A stretch of DNA of 64,000 nucleotides from Gemmataceae bacterium (GTDB lineage: Bacteria; Planctomycetota; Planctomycetia; Gemmatales; Gemmataceae): contig JAHBXO010000015.1 of NCBI GenBank assembly GCA_019636445.1, positions 52,662 to 116,661 on the forward strand, in the 5' to 3' direction. Shown here piece by piece: positions 16,914 through 24,908 of the stretch. Below the pieces are notes generated by a model that did not search any database, was not told where the DNA came from, and saw nothing but the letters and a program-made list of their open reading frames with translations. Both the position numbers and the translations under genes were made by a program. The first letter of the stretch is position 1. Each line of letters begins with the position of its first letter.

Positions 16914-17807
16914 ATGTTGTCCGGTCCGAATTGGAGGATGACGGCCATTGAAACCCATGATGCACACAACTTGGCTTCCGACGCTGCGCGAGATGTGGAA
17001 CCGACTCCGCATCGATGCGAGGAACCACCGAGTTCTGACCGATCCGTGGAAACGGGCAGCCCACAGCATGCTTCAGGCCTGGCGAATCCGGAACAGCCAA
17101 CCGCGGTCACGCTCGCAAAAGCAGGTGAACGTGACGAGGGGTTGGGCGACCGCGTGCCGCTCGATGGTGGCGTCGATTCAGACACGCGGTCGGGATCAGA
17201 TCGAGCGGGGAACGTGGCGATATTGGGCGCGACAGCGGATGGCATTGCGAAACCGCTACCTCTCGGTGAAGGACCGACCGATCACCAGTACCTACTGCGC
17301 CCCTGCGACGTCGTCCGGCTACTGAACTCGACGCCACGGGGCGTGGTCATCAACGAACGCCAGTTGTTCCGGCACCGGAACCGGGCTGGTGATCGTATCG
17401 GCAGCAAGCGGCGCATCGACTTCCTTCGCTACATCGTTTGGCTCGTCGAGCAGCGCGATGCCCGCGTGCGTCGGCGCGAGGCGAAAGCCCAACGACGCCG
17501 ACAGGAACGGCTGACGCTGAATGGCATCATGGCGCTCATCGAATCCCAGCAGTATCGATGTGCCTTGTCAGGGCGGTTGCTGATACCAGCGGATGCCGCG
17601 CTCGACCACATCCTCGCGTTGTCGCGGGGCGGGCGGCACGAGATCGCCAACGCGCAAGTGCTTCACAAGGACATCAACCGGGCCAAAGGGACGTTGACGA
17701 ACGAGGAGTTCATCACGCTCTGCCGCGAGGTGGTGATACACGCTCTTCGCCGGGGGCTTTGCCCGGCGTTGGATGAAGAACCAATGGTGACGTCGTCGCG
17801 ACGTTGA
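16914..17807 (+). CDS. HNH endonuclease with terminase-like DNA-binding domain
   Basis: 297 residues from ATG 16914; ATG 16938 is possible, as neither has an ideal ribosome site. Residues 1-125 look disordered. Residues ~128-185 (LRPCDVVRLLNSTPRG onward) match the N-terminus of the large terminase at 34 of 56 positions. The C-terminal HNH fold is clear: CALSGRLLIPADAALDHILA, LSRGGRHEIANAQVLHKDIN, RAKG (the DH, N and H-K/N residues of the beta-beta-alpha metal site). Phage HNH nucleases often assist terminase in packaging. The shared domain suggests both proteins bind the same DNA or partner. Confidence 0.8.
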   Translation: MLSGPNWRMTAIETHDAHNLASDAARDVEPTPHRCEEPPSSDRSVETGSPQHASGLANPEQPTAVTLAKAGERDEGLGDRVPLDGGVDSDTRSGSDRAGNVAILGATADGIAKPLPLGEGPTDHQYLLRPCDVVRLLNSTPRGVVINERQLFRHRNRAGDRIGSKRRIDFLRYIVWLVEQRDARVRRREAKAQRRRQERLTLNGIMALIESQQYRCALSGRLLIPADAALDHILALSRGGRHEIANAQVLHKDINRAKGTLTNEEFITLCREVVIHALRRGLCPALDEEPMVTSSRR

Positions 17808-17859
17808 CCATGAACTGATCAGTGTTTTCGCTGTCCGACCTTCTGGGAGGCCACCCGCC

Positions 17860-19170
17860 ATGAAAGTCGAATTGTGGAAGATCACCGACGTGAAGCCGTA
17901 CCCCGGCAACCCGCGTCAGAACGACGACGCGGTTGACGCCGTTGCCGCGAGTCTGCGCGAGTTTGGGTTCCGCCAGCCGATCGTCGTCGACGCGGAGGGC
18001 GTCATCGTCTGCGGGCACACCCGGTACAAGGCCGCGCAGAAGCTCGGCCTGGAGAAGGTGCCGGTCCACGTCGCCAAGGACCTGACCCCCGAGCAGATCC
18101 GCGCCTACCGGATCGCCGACAACCAAACTGCTTCGCTGGCGACGTGGGACTACGACCTGCTCCCCATCGAACTGGCCGGGCTGAAGGAGGCCAACTACGA
18201 CCTCGCGCTGCTGGGCTTTGATGCCGACGAGTTGGCGAAGCTGCTCGACCCGACGCTGAAGGACGGGTTGACCGACCCGGACGAGGTGCCCGAACCCCCG
18301 GACGCGGCGACCACCCAGCCCGGCGACCTGTGGGTGCTGGGCGATCATCGGTTGCTCTGCGGCGACAGCAGCAAGCCGGCGGACGTGGACCGGTTGCTCG
18401 GCGGCGCGGGGATCCACCTGGTCAACACCGACCCGCCGTACAACGTGAAGGTCGAGCCGCGGAGTAACAACGCCATCGCCGCCGGCCTGTCGTCGTTCGC
18501 CGGCACCACCCACCACCAGAAGCTCGACGTCGAGCGCCACCCCGAGAAGGCCAAGCCGACCGGGAGGAAGCTCCGCGCCAAGGACCGGCCGCTCGCCAAC
18601 GACTTCGTCTCCGACGCCGAGTTCGACCGTCTCCTCGCGGCGTGGTTCGGGAACATCGCCCGCGTGCTGGAGCCCGGCCGGGGCTTCTACATCTGGGGCG
18701 GCTACGCCAACTGCGCCAACTACCCGCCGGTGCTGAAGGCGAGCGAGTTGTACTTTTCGCAGGCGATCATCTGGGTGAAGGAGCACCCGGTGCTGACCCG
18801 CAAGGACTTCATGGGCAACCACGAGTGGTGCTTCTACGGCTGGCGCGAGGGCGCGGCCCACGTCTACCTCGGCCCGAACAACGCGACCGACGTGTGGAGC
18901 GTGAAGAAGGTGAACCCGCAGTCGATGGTCCATCTCACCGAGAAGCCGGTGGAACTCGCGGTGCGGGCGATGCAGTATTCGTCCCGCGAGGGCGAGCATG
19001 TTCTGGACCTCTTCGGCGGCTCCGGCTCGACGCTCATCGCTGCCGAGCAGACGGGTCGCAAGGCGTTCTTGATGGAACTGGACCCGCTCTACTGCGACGT
19101 GATCGTCCAGCGCTGGGAGAAGTTCACGGGCCGCAAGGCCGAGCGGAACAGAGCGGAGGTCACCGCGTGA
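17860..19170 (+). CDS. ParB-domain DNA methyltransferase (adenine/N4-cytosine type)
   Basis: 436 residues from ATG 17860 (TGGGAGG upstream). An N-terminal ParB/Srx-like domain (~1-95, with VCGHTRYKAAQKLG) is followed by a methyltransferase with catalytic DPPY at 191-194 and the SAM-binding FGGSGST near 385-391. DPPY before FGG gives the beta-type order with the target-recognition region between them. The ParB fusion is common in phage methyltransferases. Likely role: self-methylation of phage DNA against host restriction, including the neighbouring systems. It overlaps the next gene by four bases. Confidence 0.9.
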   Translation: MKVELWKITDVKPYPGNPRQNDDAVDAVAASLREFGFRQPIVVDAEGVIVCGHTRYKAAQKLGLEKVPVHVAKDLTPEQIRAYRIADNQTASLATWDYDLLPIELAGLKEANYDLALLGFDADELAKLLDPTLKDGLTDPDEVPEPPDAATTQPGDLWVLGDHRLLCGDSSKPADVDRLLGGAGIHLVNTDPPYNVKVEPRSNNAIAAGLSSFAGTTHHQKLDVERHPEKAKPTGRKLRAKDRPLANDFVSDAEFDRLLAAWFGNIARVLEPGRGFYIWGGYANCANYPPVLKASELYFSQAIIWVKEHPVLTRKDFMGNHEWCFYGWREGAAHVYLGPNNATDVWSVKKVNPQSMVHLTEKPVELAVRAMQYSSREGEHVLDLFGGSGSTLIAAEQTGRKAFLMELDPLYCDVIVQRWEKFTGRKAERNRAEVTA

Positions 19171-19538
19171 TCTACCTCGCCAGCCCGTACTCGCACCCCG
19201 ACCCGGCCGTGCGCGAGGAGCGGTTCCGCGCCGCGTGCCGGGCGACCGCCGCGCTGCTCCGCGCGGGCGAGGTCGTGTTCTCGCCGATCGTCCACAGCCA
19301 CCCGCTGGTCGAGTTCGAGTTGCCGACCGCGTGGTCGTTCTGGGAACGCATCGACCGCGCCCACCTGAAGCGGTGCGACGAGGTCGCGGTGCTCATGCTC
19401 GACGGGTGGCGGGAGAGCGTCGGGGTGCGGGAGGAGATCGGGATCGCCCGCGCGCTGGGCAAGCCGGTGCGGTTCCTCGACCCGGTCGCCACCGGTTCGC
19501 CCACGTTCGCCCACGTCGCGACGGAGGGCACGCGTTGA
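19167..19538 (+). CDS. DUF1937 / nucleoside deoxyribosyltransferase-like protein
   Basis: 123 residues from GTG 19167 (GCGGAGGTCACC upstream). MIYLASPYSHPDPAVREERF and CDEVAVLMLDGWRES, then VGVREEIGIARALGKPVRFL, are the core of the DUF1937/nucleoside 2-deoxyribosyltransferase-like fold. The last ~15 residues (PVATGSPTFAHVATEG) come from the second copy of the 38-bp repeat also found in PrimPol and look appended. Known relatives are phage enzymes of unclear nucleotide chemistry. Coupled to the methyltransferase. Confidence 0.78.
   Translation: MIYLASPYSHPDPAVREERFRAACRATAALLRAGEVVFSPIVHSHPLVEFELPTAWSFWERIDRAHLKRCDEVAVLMLDGWRESVGVREEIGIARALGKPVRFLDPVATGSPTFAHVATEGTR
19486..19523 (+). repeat. 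38-bp near-repeat at the end of the DUF1937 gene (copy B)
   Basis: Matches 15001-15038 at 32 of 38 positions, keeps two CGCCCACG motifs and ends CGTCGCGAC. In both genes it lies in a coding part with weak protein constraint. Confidence 0.5.
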
Positions 19539-19560
19539 ACGCAACGGCGACCAACGAGAA

Positions 19561-19581
19561 GAGGCCCCGCGTGGGGGCCTC
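19561..19581. terminator. Bidirectional terminator-like hairpin
   Basis: A perfect stem GAGGCCCC / GGGGCCTC with loop GCGTG sits between the end of the rightward replication/methylation operon (19538) and the end of the leftward gene (19607), where convergent transcripts must stop. No T-run. Confidence 0.6.
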
Positions 19582-19606
19582 GTGGGGGAACGGGCGGGCC
19601 GTCGCG

Positions 19607-20032
19607 TCAGGCGCCCTTCGTCGCGGAGAAGTGGCCCTTGCTCGTCTTGCGGAACCGGGCGTCGGTCTTCTTCGTGCCGATCTCGCGGAGGATCGCGGCG
19701 TAGAGCGTTGCGTGCGGGGTCTTCCCGCCGGGGCTCGTCCAGTACCCCTTGGTCGCCATCGCCTCGATCAGGGTCTTGGTGTTCATCGGCTCGCCGGCCT
19801 CCGCGAGGACCTTCGCGGCCGCGTCGAGGGCGCTCATCTTCTTGGGCTTCGCGGAGCGGACCTTCTTGGTCTTGGCGGGCTTCGTATCCGCGCTGGTGGT
19901 CGGTGTGGTCGCCTCCGGCGTCTTCGTGGGCTCTTCGGCGGGCGGGGCCGCGTTCTTGGAAGCCTTCGGCTTCTTCGGCGTGGCGGCCTTCTTCGGGGCG
20001 GGGGCACTCTTCGTGGTCTTCTTCGCAGTCAT
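19607..20032 (-). CDS. HARE-HTH / histone H1-like basic protein
   Basis: 141 residues from the ATG at 20032 (GAGGAG about 7-10 bases upstream on the minus strand). The first ~75 residues are a Lys/Ala/Pro-rich disordered tail of histone H1 type. The C-terminal domain (MSALDAAAKVLAEAGEPMNT, KTLIEAMATKGYW...TLYAAILREI) is a HARE-HTH winged helix. Oriented against the phage operons, like genes expressed in the lysogen. Likely a nucleoid-binding or silencing protein; this is inferred from domain type. Confidence 0.75.
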   Translation of the reverse strand: MTAKKTTKSAPAPKKAATPKKPKASKNAAPPAEEPTKTPEATTPTTSADTKPAKTKKVRSAKPKKMSALDAAAKVLAEAGEPMNTKTLIEAMATKGYWTSPGGKTPHATLYAAILREIGTKKTDARFRKTSKGHFSATKGA

Positions 20033-20093
20033 GGTCGTCGCTCCTCGGCGATGGGTGGCTGCCATCATCAGGCGGCGGGAACCACCCGCCGCG

Positions 20094-20120
20094 ACGCCCT
20101 CCCATGTGGGGAGGGCGTTT
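20094..20120. terminator. Terminator-like hairpin between two leftward genes
   Basis: A 10-bp perfect stem ACGCCCTCCC / GGGAGGGCGT with loop ATGTG; TTTs follow on the + strand side only. It lies just after the stop of the leftward gene ending at 20126 and before the HARE-HTH start. Confidence 0.5.
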
Positions 20121-20125
20121 CGGCT

Positions 20126-20446
20126 TCAGGATCCGAAGACGTGTTCGGCCAGCCCCGCGACGAGGAAGTCCACCACCCGCGCCGCCGTCGCGTCGGCCGC
20201 GGGTACGTCCGGGCCGCGGTCCCAGTTGAACACCACCGCCCGGTCCGCCAGGCGCTGGACCCACAGCTTCGAGATGCGGCTGGTCCCGAGTTCGTAGTCG
20301 GGGTTCTCGGCGTGGTCCCGGAAGACCAGCGCCTCGAAGCGGTGGCCCGCGACCCGGCCGGCGATCCAGGTGCCCGCGCAGCCGGGGCGGGGGTTCAGGT
20401 GGGTGAAGCTCAGGTCGTCGCCGAAGTCAGAATCGTCGGTGTGCAT
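20126..20446 (-). CDS. Conserved phage protein of unknown function (DUF7678-like)
   Basis: 106 residues from the second of two adjacent ATGs (20446), which has GGAG at ideal distance. GTWIAGRVAGHRFEALVFRD, HAENPDYELGTSRISKLWVQ and RLADRAVVFNWDRG form a compact beta-rich domain; the C-terminus (ATAARVVDFLVAGLAEHVFG) is one amphipathic helix. It resembles a small family seen in planctomycete and other phages, possibly DUF7678. Its start faces the packaging block across a 126-base divergent region that probably holds both promoters. Confidence 0.6.
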   Translation of the reverse strand: MHTDDSDFGDDLSFTHLNPRPGCAGTWIAGRVAGHRFEALVFRDHAENPDYELGTSRISKLWVQRLADRAVVFNWDRGPDVPAADATAARVVDFLVAGLAEHVFGS

Positions 20447-20572
20447 CATCTTCTCCGGTAGTGGTTTGCGTCGCGATCGCACCCCGCGAACGCGTGATGA
20501 CAGTTACAGCCGGTTCGCGCGACAGGGAAGCGAATCCGGCTCGAATTCCTGAGAGTTTTCGAGGTTTCCGAC

Positions 20573-20785
20573 ATGCCGCCCGACGAGGCCAAACCCGTGC
20601 TGAATCCCGCCGCGCTGTCGGTCGTGGACGCGGCCCGGATGCTCGCGCGGGTCGGCGGGTTCGGCGTGACCGAGGCGATGATCCGGGCGGACGTCGAGGC
20701 GGGCGCGCCGACCAACGCGGACGGGACGATCAACCTGGTTCACTACGCGGCGTGGTTGGTCGCGGAGGACGCCCATGGCGACTGA
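20573..20785 (+). CDS. Small HTH-like protein preceding terminase (small terminase candidate)
   Basis: 70 residues from ATG 20573 (GAGGTTTCCGAC upstream). VVDAARMLARVGGFGVTEAM, IRADVEAGAPTNADGTINLV, HYAAWLV follows the same pattern as the N-terminal domain of the terminase and the HNH protein (V-x-R-[ML]-L ... AG-x-P/R ... [IV]-[ND]-L-[VI]-[HR]-Y-x-x-WLV). It overlaps the terminase start by eleven bases. The size is below a typical small terminase, but position and DNA-binding-like fold make a DNA-recognition subunit plausible. Confidence 0.65.
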   Translation: MPPDEAKPVLNPAALSVVDAARMLARVGGFGVTEAMIRADVEAGAPTNADGTINLVHYAAWLVAEDAHGD

Positions 20786-23096
20786 TCCGCGACGACTGAA
20801 ACCGTCGGAAGTGTGCCGGTTGCTGAACTCGACCCCGCTCGGCGAGGTGACGAGCGAGCGGCAGCTCTACCGCCACCGCTCGCGCGCCGGCCTGCGGATC
20901 GGCGACGGCAAGCACGTCGACCTCATCCGCTACGTCGCGTGGCTGGTGTCGCAGCGCCATGCGCCGAAGCCGGAACCCGTCGAAGACCCCTACGCGGTGG
21001 TCAAGGAGCGTTCCCGCGCCCGCAACCGCGCGATCGCGCTGGCGGGTCGGGACATTGGTGAGTTGCCTTTGGTCGCGCAGCCGCCGCGGCGGCTGCGCGC
21101 GGCGTCGGACTTCCGCTTCTTCTGCGACTGCTACTTCCCGCTGACGTTCTCGCTGCCGTGGTCGGAAGACCACCTCAAGGTGATCGCGCGGATCGAGCAG
21201 GCGGTGTTGCGCGGCGGCCTGTTCGCGATGGCGATGCCGCGCGGCTCGGGGAAGAGTTCGATCTCGGAGTGCGCGTGCATCTGGGCGGTGCTCTACGGGC
21301 ACCGCGAGTTCGTGTGTCTCATCGGCTCGGACGAGGGACACGCGATGGACATGCTCGACGCCATCAAGATGGAACTCGACGGCAACGACCTCTTGCAGGA
21401 CGACTTCCCCGACGCGGTCTACCCGATCCAGTGCCTCGACGGGATCGCCAACCGCTGCAACGGGCAGCTCTACCGGGAGGAGCGAACGCACATCGGCTGG
21501 ACGGCGCGTGAAGTCGTGTTGCCGACCCTCCGACCGGCCGGCTGGCTCGAGAACGACGAGCTCCGTCCGTTCGTCCGCGACGACGGCACGTCGAAGGCCT
21601 CGGGGGCGATCATCAAGGTCGCCGGGATCACCGGCCGCATCCGGGGCATGAAGTACAAGCGGGCCGACGGCAAGACGGTGCGGCCGTCGCTCGTCGTCCT
21701 CGACGACCCGCAAACCGACGAGAGCGCCCGCTCGCTATCGCAGTGCGCGACGCGCGAGAGCATCCTGGCCGGGGCGGTCTTGGGGCTGGCCGGACCGGGC
21801 AAGAAGATCTCCGGCATCATGCCGTGCACGGTCATCCGCCCCGGCGACATGGCCGACAACATCCTCTCGCGCGACAAGCACCCGGAGTGGAACGGCGAGC
21901 GGACCAAGATGGTCTACACGTTCCCGGCGGACGAGCGGCTCTGGCAGCGGTACGCCGAGATCCGCGCCGAGAGCCTGCGGGAGGGGCGCGAGGGCGTCGA
22001 GGCCACCGAGTTCTACCGCGCCAACCGCGAGGCGATGGACGCGGGTTCGCGCGTGGCGTGGCCGGCGCGGTTCAACCACGACGAGCTGTCCGGGATCCAG
22101 CACGCGATGAACCTGCGACTGCAGGACGAGGCCGCGTTCTTCGCCGAGTACCAGAACGAGCCACTCCTCGAAGAGGCCGCGGGCGACGACGAACTGACCG
22201 CCGACAAGATCGCCGGGAAGTTCAACCGGCGCGGTCGCGGGGAGGTGCCACTGGCGTGCGGTCGCCTCACCGCCTTCATCGACGTGCAGGGGAGTCTGCT
22301 CTTCTGGGTCGTGTGCGGGTGGGAGGAGGACTTCACCGGTTATGTGCTCGACTACGGCGCGTGGCCCGACCAGCGCCGCGCGTACTTCACCCTGCGCGAG
22401 GCGAACCCGACGCTGGCGGTGGCGACCGGCGCGGCGGGGATCGAGGGGGCGATCTACCAGGGGCTGGAGCGACTGACCGCCGCGCTCCTCGGACGCGACT
22501 GGCCACGCGAGGACGGCGCGGTGCTTCGCGTGGAGCGCTGCTTGATCGACGCCAACTGGGGAACCTGCACCGATGTCGTCTACCAGTTCTGTCGCGAGTC
22601 GGCGCACGCGTCCGTCGTGATGCCCTGCCACGGGCGGTTCGTCGGCGCGTCGAGCCAGCCGTTCAGTGAGTACAAGCGGCGGCCGGGCGACCGCGTCGGC
22701 CACCACTGGCGCGTCCCGAACGTCCAGGGTAAACGGGCCGTGCGGCACGTCCTGTTCGACACGAACTTCTGGAAGTCTTTCGTACAGGCGCGGCTGGCGG
22801 TGGTGCTCGGTGACCGCGGGTGCCTGTCGCTCTTCGGCGACCGGGCCGAGACGCACCGGCTCTTCGCCGACCACCTGACCGCCGAGTACCGCGTGAAGAC
22901 CGAGGGGCGTGGCCGCACGGTAGACGAGTGGAAGATCCGCCCCGAGCGGAGCGACAACCACTGGCTCGACGGCGTGGTCGGCTGCGCCGTGTCCGCGTCG
23001 ATGCAGGGGTGCTCCCTGCCCGGCACGGACGTGAAGCCCGCGCCGAAGCGCGAGCGCGTAAGTTTCCGTGAGCTTCAACGGAAGAAGCAGGCATAG
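20775..23096 (+). CDS. terL: Terminase large subunit
   Basis: 773 residues from ATG 20775. An N-terminal ~60-residue DNA-binding-like domain (VCRLLNSTPLGEVTSERQLY ... LIRYVAWLV) is shared with the HNH protein. The packaging ATPase follows: Walker A MPRGSGKSS (~154) and Walker B SLVVLDDPQTDE (~303). The C-terminal RNase H-like nuclease has acidic residues in TAFIDVQGS (~497), CLIDANWG (~592) and HWLDGVVG (~733). Longer than most TerL proteins (450-650) because of the N-terminal domain. It cuts concatemers and drives DNA into the prohead. Confidence 0.9.
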   Translation: MATDPRRLKPSEVCRLLNSTPLGEVTSERQLYRHRSRAGLRIGDGKHVDLIRYVAWLVSQRHAPKPEPVEDPYAVVKERSRARNRAIALAGRDIGELPLVAQPPRRLRAASDFRFFCDCYFPLTFSLPWSEDHLKVIARIEQAVLRGGLFAMAMPRGSGKSSISECACIWAVLYGHREFVCLIGSDEGHAMDMLDAIKMELDGNDLLQDDFPDAVYPIQCLDGIANRCNGQLYREERTHIGWTAREVVLPTLRPAGWLENDELRPFVRDDGTSKASGAIIKVAGITGRIRGMKYKRADGKTVRPSLVVLDDPQTDESARSLSQCATRESILAGAVLGLAGPGKKISGIMPCTVIRPGDMADNILSRDKHPEWNGERTKMVYTFPADERLWQRYAEIRAESLREGREGVEATEFYRANREAMDAGSRVAWPARFNHDELSGIQHAMNLRLQDEAAFFAEYQNEPLLEEAAGDDELTADKIAGKFNRRGRGEVPLACGRLTAFIDVQGSLLFWVVCGWEEDFTGYVLDYGAWPDQRRAYFTLREANPTLAVATGAAGIEGAIYQGLERLTAALLGRDWPREDGAVLRVERCLIDANWGTCTDVVYQFCRESAHASVVMPCHGRFVGASSQPFSEYKRRPGDRVGHHWRVPNVQGKRAVRHVLFDTNFWKSFVQARLAVVLGDRGCLSLFGDRAETHRLFADHLTAEYRVKTEGRGRTVDEWKIRPERSDNHWLDGVVGCAVSASMQGCSLPGTDVKPAPKRERVSFRELQRKKQA

Positions 23097-23182
23097 CGAG
23101 CAACACTCGCCGATCTCCACTTCGCACTCCGTCGGCGTCTGATCGCGACCGGAACCAATTCTCAACAATTTCCACCGATTCT

Positions 23183-23227
23183 GCGTCAAGTGTCCCGGCA
23201 CTTGAAAAGGTCTCTTGATAGAGGGCC
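23183..23227 (+). promoter_or_regulatory. Repeated prophage control element, copy 3
   Basis: Best dyad of the three: CAAGTG-TCCCGG-CACTTG, perfect 6-bp arms, followed by AAAAGGTCTCTTGATAGAGG. It ends 28 bases before the head-gene block (ATG 23256), in a 159-base gap with no other feature. Copies 1 and 2 are at 5586 and 10455. Confidence 0.65.
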
Positions 23228-23255
23228 ACACGGTCCCTCACCGAGGGGCCGCCTG

Positions 23256-23453
23256 ATGCCCGACGACCTCGACGAAACCATCGAGCAGAACGCGAAGGGC
23301 CCGGCGAAGGCCTCGGGCGACGCCGGCTCCGTCGAGCAGCACCCGCTGCCCGACCAGATCGAGGCCGACCGCTACCTCGCGTCCAAGGACGCCGCCAAGC
23401 AACCGCAACGCGGATTGCGGTTCAACAAACTCGTTCCACCGGGGGCCGACTGA
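23256..23453 (+). CDS. Small conserved protein upstream of portal
   Basis: 65 residues from ATG 23256 (GAGGGGCC upstream). Charged helix (LPDQIEADRYLASKDAAK) and basic end (GLRFNKLVPPGAD), directly abutting the portal start. Similar short proteins precede portals in lambda-like morphogenesis clusters; a head-joining gpW-type role is possible but gpW similarity is not evident. Confidence 0.7.
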   Translation: MPDDLDETIEQNAKGPAKASGDAGSVEQHPLPDQIEADRYLASKDAAKQPQRGLRFNKLVPPGAD

Positions 23454-24908
23454 GTGTTCCGCTGGCTCGCCAACCTCTGGAGCGCCAAGCCGCCGCGACC
23501 TGGTCGCGGGCGGATCGTTCGTGTCGTCCGCGGCCGCTACGACGCGGCGGTGACGACCGACGACAACCGCCGCCACTGGGCCAACGCCGACGGGCTGTCC
23601 GCGAACGCGGCCAATAACCCGGAGGTGCGGCGAGTCCTGCGGAACCGCGCCCGGTACGAGGTCGCCAACAACAGCTACGCCCGGGGGATCGTGCTGACGC
23701 TCGCCAACGACGTGGTCGGCACCGGCCCGCGGCTGCAGATGCTCACCGAGGACGGCGAGGCGAACACGCGGATCGAGCGCGAGTTCGCGGCGTGGGCGAG
23801 GGCGATCGGACTGCCCGAGAAGCTCCGCACACTACGCATGGCGCGGGCCGAGTCGGGCGAAGGCTTCGCGGTACTCACCAGCAACGCGAAGCTGCCGACC
23901 CCGGTGCAACTCGACCTGCGGCTCGTCGAGGCCGACCGCGTCTGCACCTCGGACCTGAAGGCGGCTGCAAGTGGCGTGGACGGGATCGTCTTCGACGCGG
24001 CCGGGAACGCGGTGGAGTACCACGTCCTCAAGGATCACCCCGGCGACAGCACCTCGCGGCTGTTCCTGGAGTACGACCGGCTCCCCGCGTCCTCGGTGAT
24101 CCACTGGTTCCGGGCCGACCGGCCGGGCCAGGCCCGCGGCATCCCGGACATCACGCCGGCGCTGCCGCTCTTCGCCCAGCTGCGGCGGTTCACGCTCGCT
24201 GTGATCGCCGCCGCGGAGACGGCCGCGGACTTCGCGGGCATCCTCTACACGGATGCGCCGGCCAGCGGCGAGGCGGACGCGGCCGAGCCGTTCGAGCCGA
24301 TCGAACTGGAGAAGCGGGCGCTCGTGACCATGCCGGGCGGCTGGAAGATGAGCCAGTTGCAGGCCGAGCAACCGGCCACCACGTACCGGGAGTTCAAGAA
24401 CGAGATCCTGAACGAAATCGCCCGCTGCCTGAACATGCCGTTCAACGTCGCGGCGGGGAATTCGTCGGGCTACAACTACGCGTCCGGCCGGCTCGACCAC
24501 CAGACCTACTTCAAGGCGATCCGGGTCGAGCAGACGCACCTCGAAGTCGTCGTCCTTGACCGCATCCTCGCGGCGTGGTTCGACGAGGCCACGCTTATCC
24601 CCGGCCTGCTCCCGACCGACCTCGGCCCGTTCGCCGACTGGCCGCACCAGTGGTTCTGGGACGGTCACGAGCACGTCGACCCCGCCAAGGAAGCCAACGC
24701 CCAGGCCACCCGCCTGGCGAACCTGACCACCACGCTCGCCGACGAGTACGCGCGCCGCGGCCTCGACTGGGAGGCCCAGTTGCGGCAGCGCGCGAAGGAA
24801 CTCGCACTCGTGAGCGAGCTCGGGCTGACCCCGGCCCAATCCCAACCGCCCCCGCCCCAAGAGGAGCCCGCCGATGCCGAAGACGAAGCCGTCGCCGCGG
24901 CCAATTGA
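23454..24908 (+). CDS. Phage portal protein, lambda family
   Basis: 484 residues from GTG 23454. RNRARYEVANNSYARGIVLT, LANDVVGTGPRLQM and YDRLPASSVIHWFRADRPGQ, plus FKNEILNEIARCLNMPFNVA, AGNSSGYNYASGRLDHQTYF are signature segments of the lambda-type portal family. Length is usual. Twelve copies would form the DNA-entry ring at one capsid vertex. The acidic C-terminus after residue ~455 (PPPPQEEPADAEDEA) overlaps the next gene by 35 bases. Confidence 0.92.
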   Translation: MFRWLANLWSAKPPRPGRGRIVRVVRGRYDAAVTTDDNRRHWANADGLSANAANNPEVRRVLRNRARYEVANNSYARGIVLTLANDVVGTGPRLQMLTEDGEANTRIEREFAAWARAIGLPEKLRTLRMARAESGEGFAVLTSNAKLPTPVQLDLRLVEADRVCTSDLKAAASGVDGIVFDAAGNAVEYHVLKDHPGDSTSRLFLEYDRLPASSVIHWFRADRPGQARGIPDITPALPLFAQLRRFTLAVIAAAETAADFAGILYTDAPASGEADAAEPFEPIELEKRALVTMPGGWKMSQLQAEQPATTYREFKNEILNEIARCLNMPFNVAAGNSSGYNYASGRLDHQTYFKAIRVEQTHLEVVVLDRILAAWFDEATLIPGLLPTDLGPFADWPHQWFWDGHEHVDPAKEANAQATRLANLTTTLADEYARRGLDWEAQLRQRAKELALVSELGLTPAQSQPPPPQEEPADAEDEAVAAAN

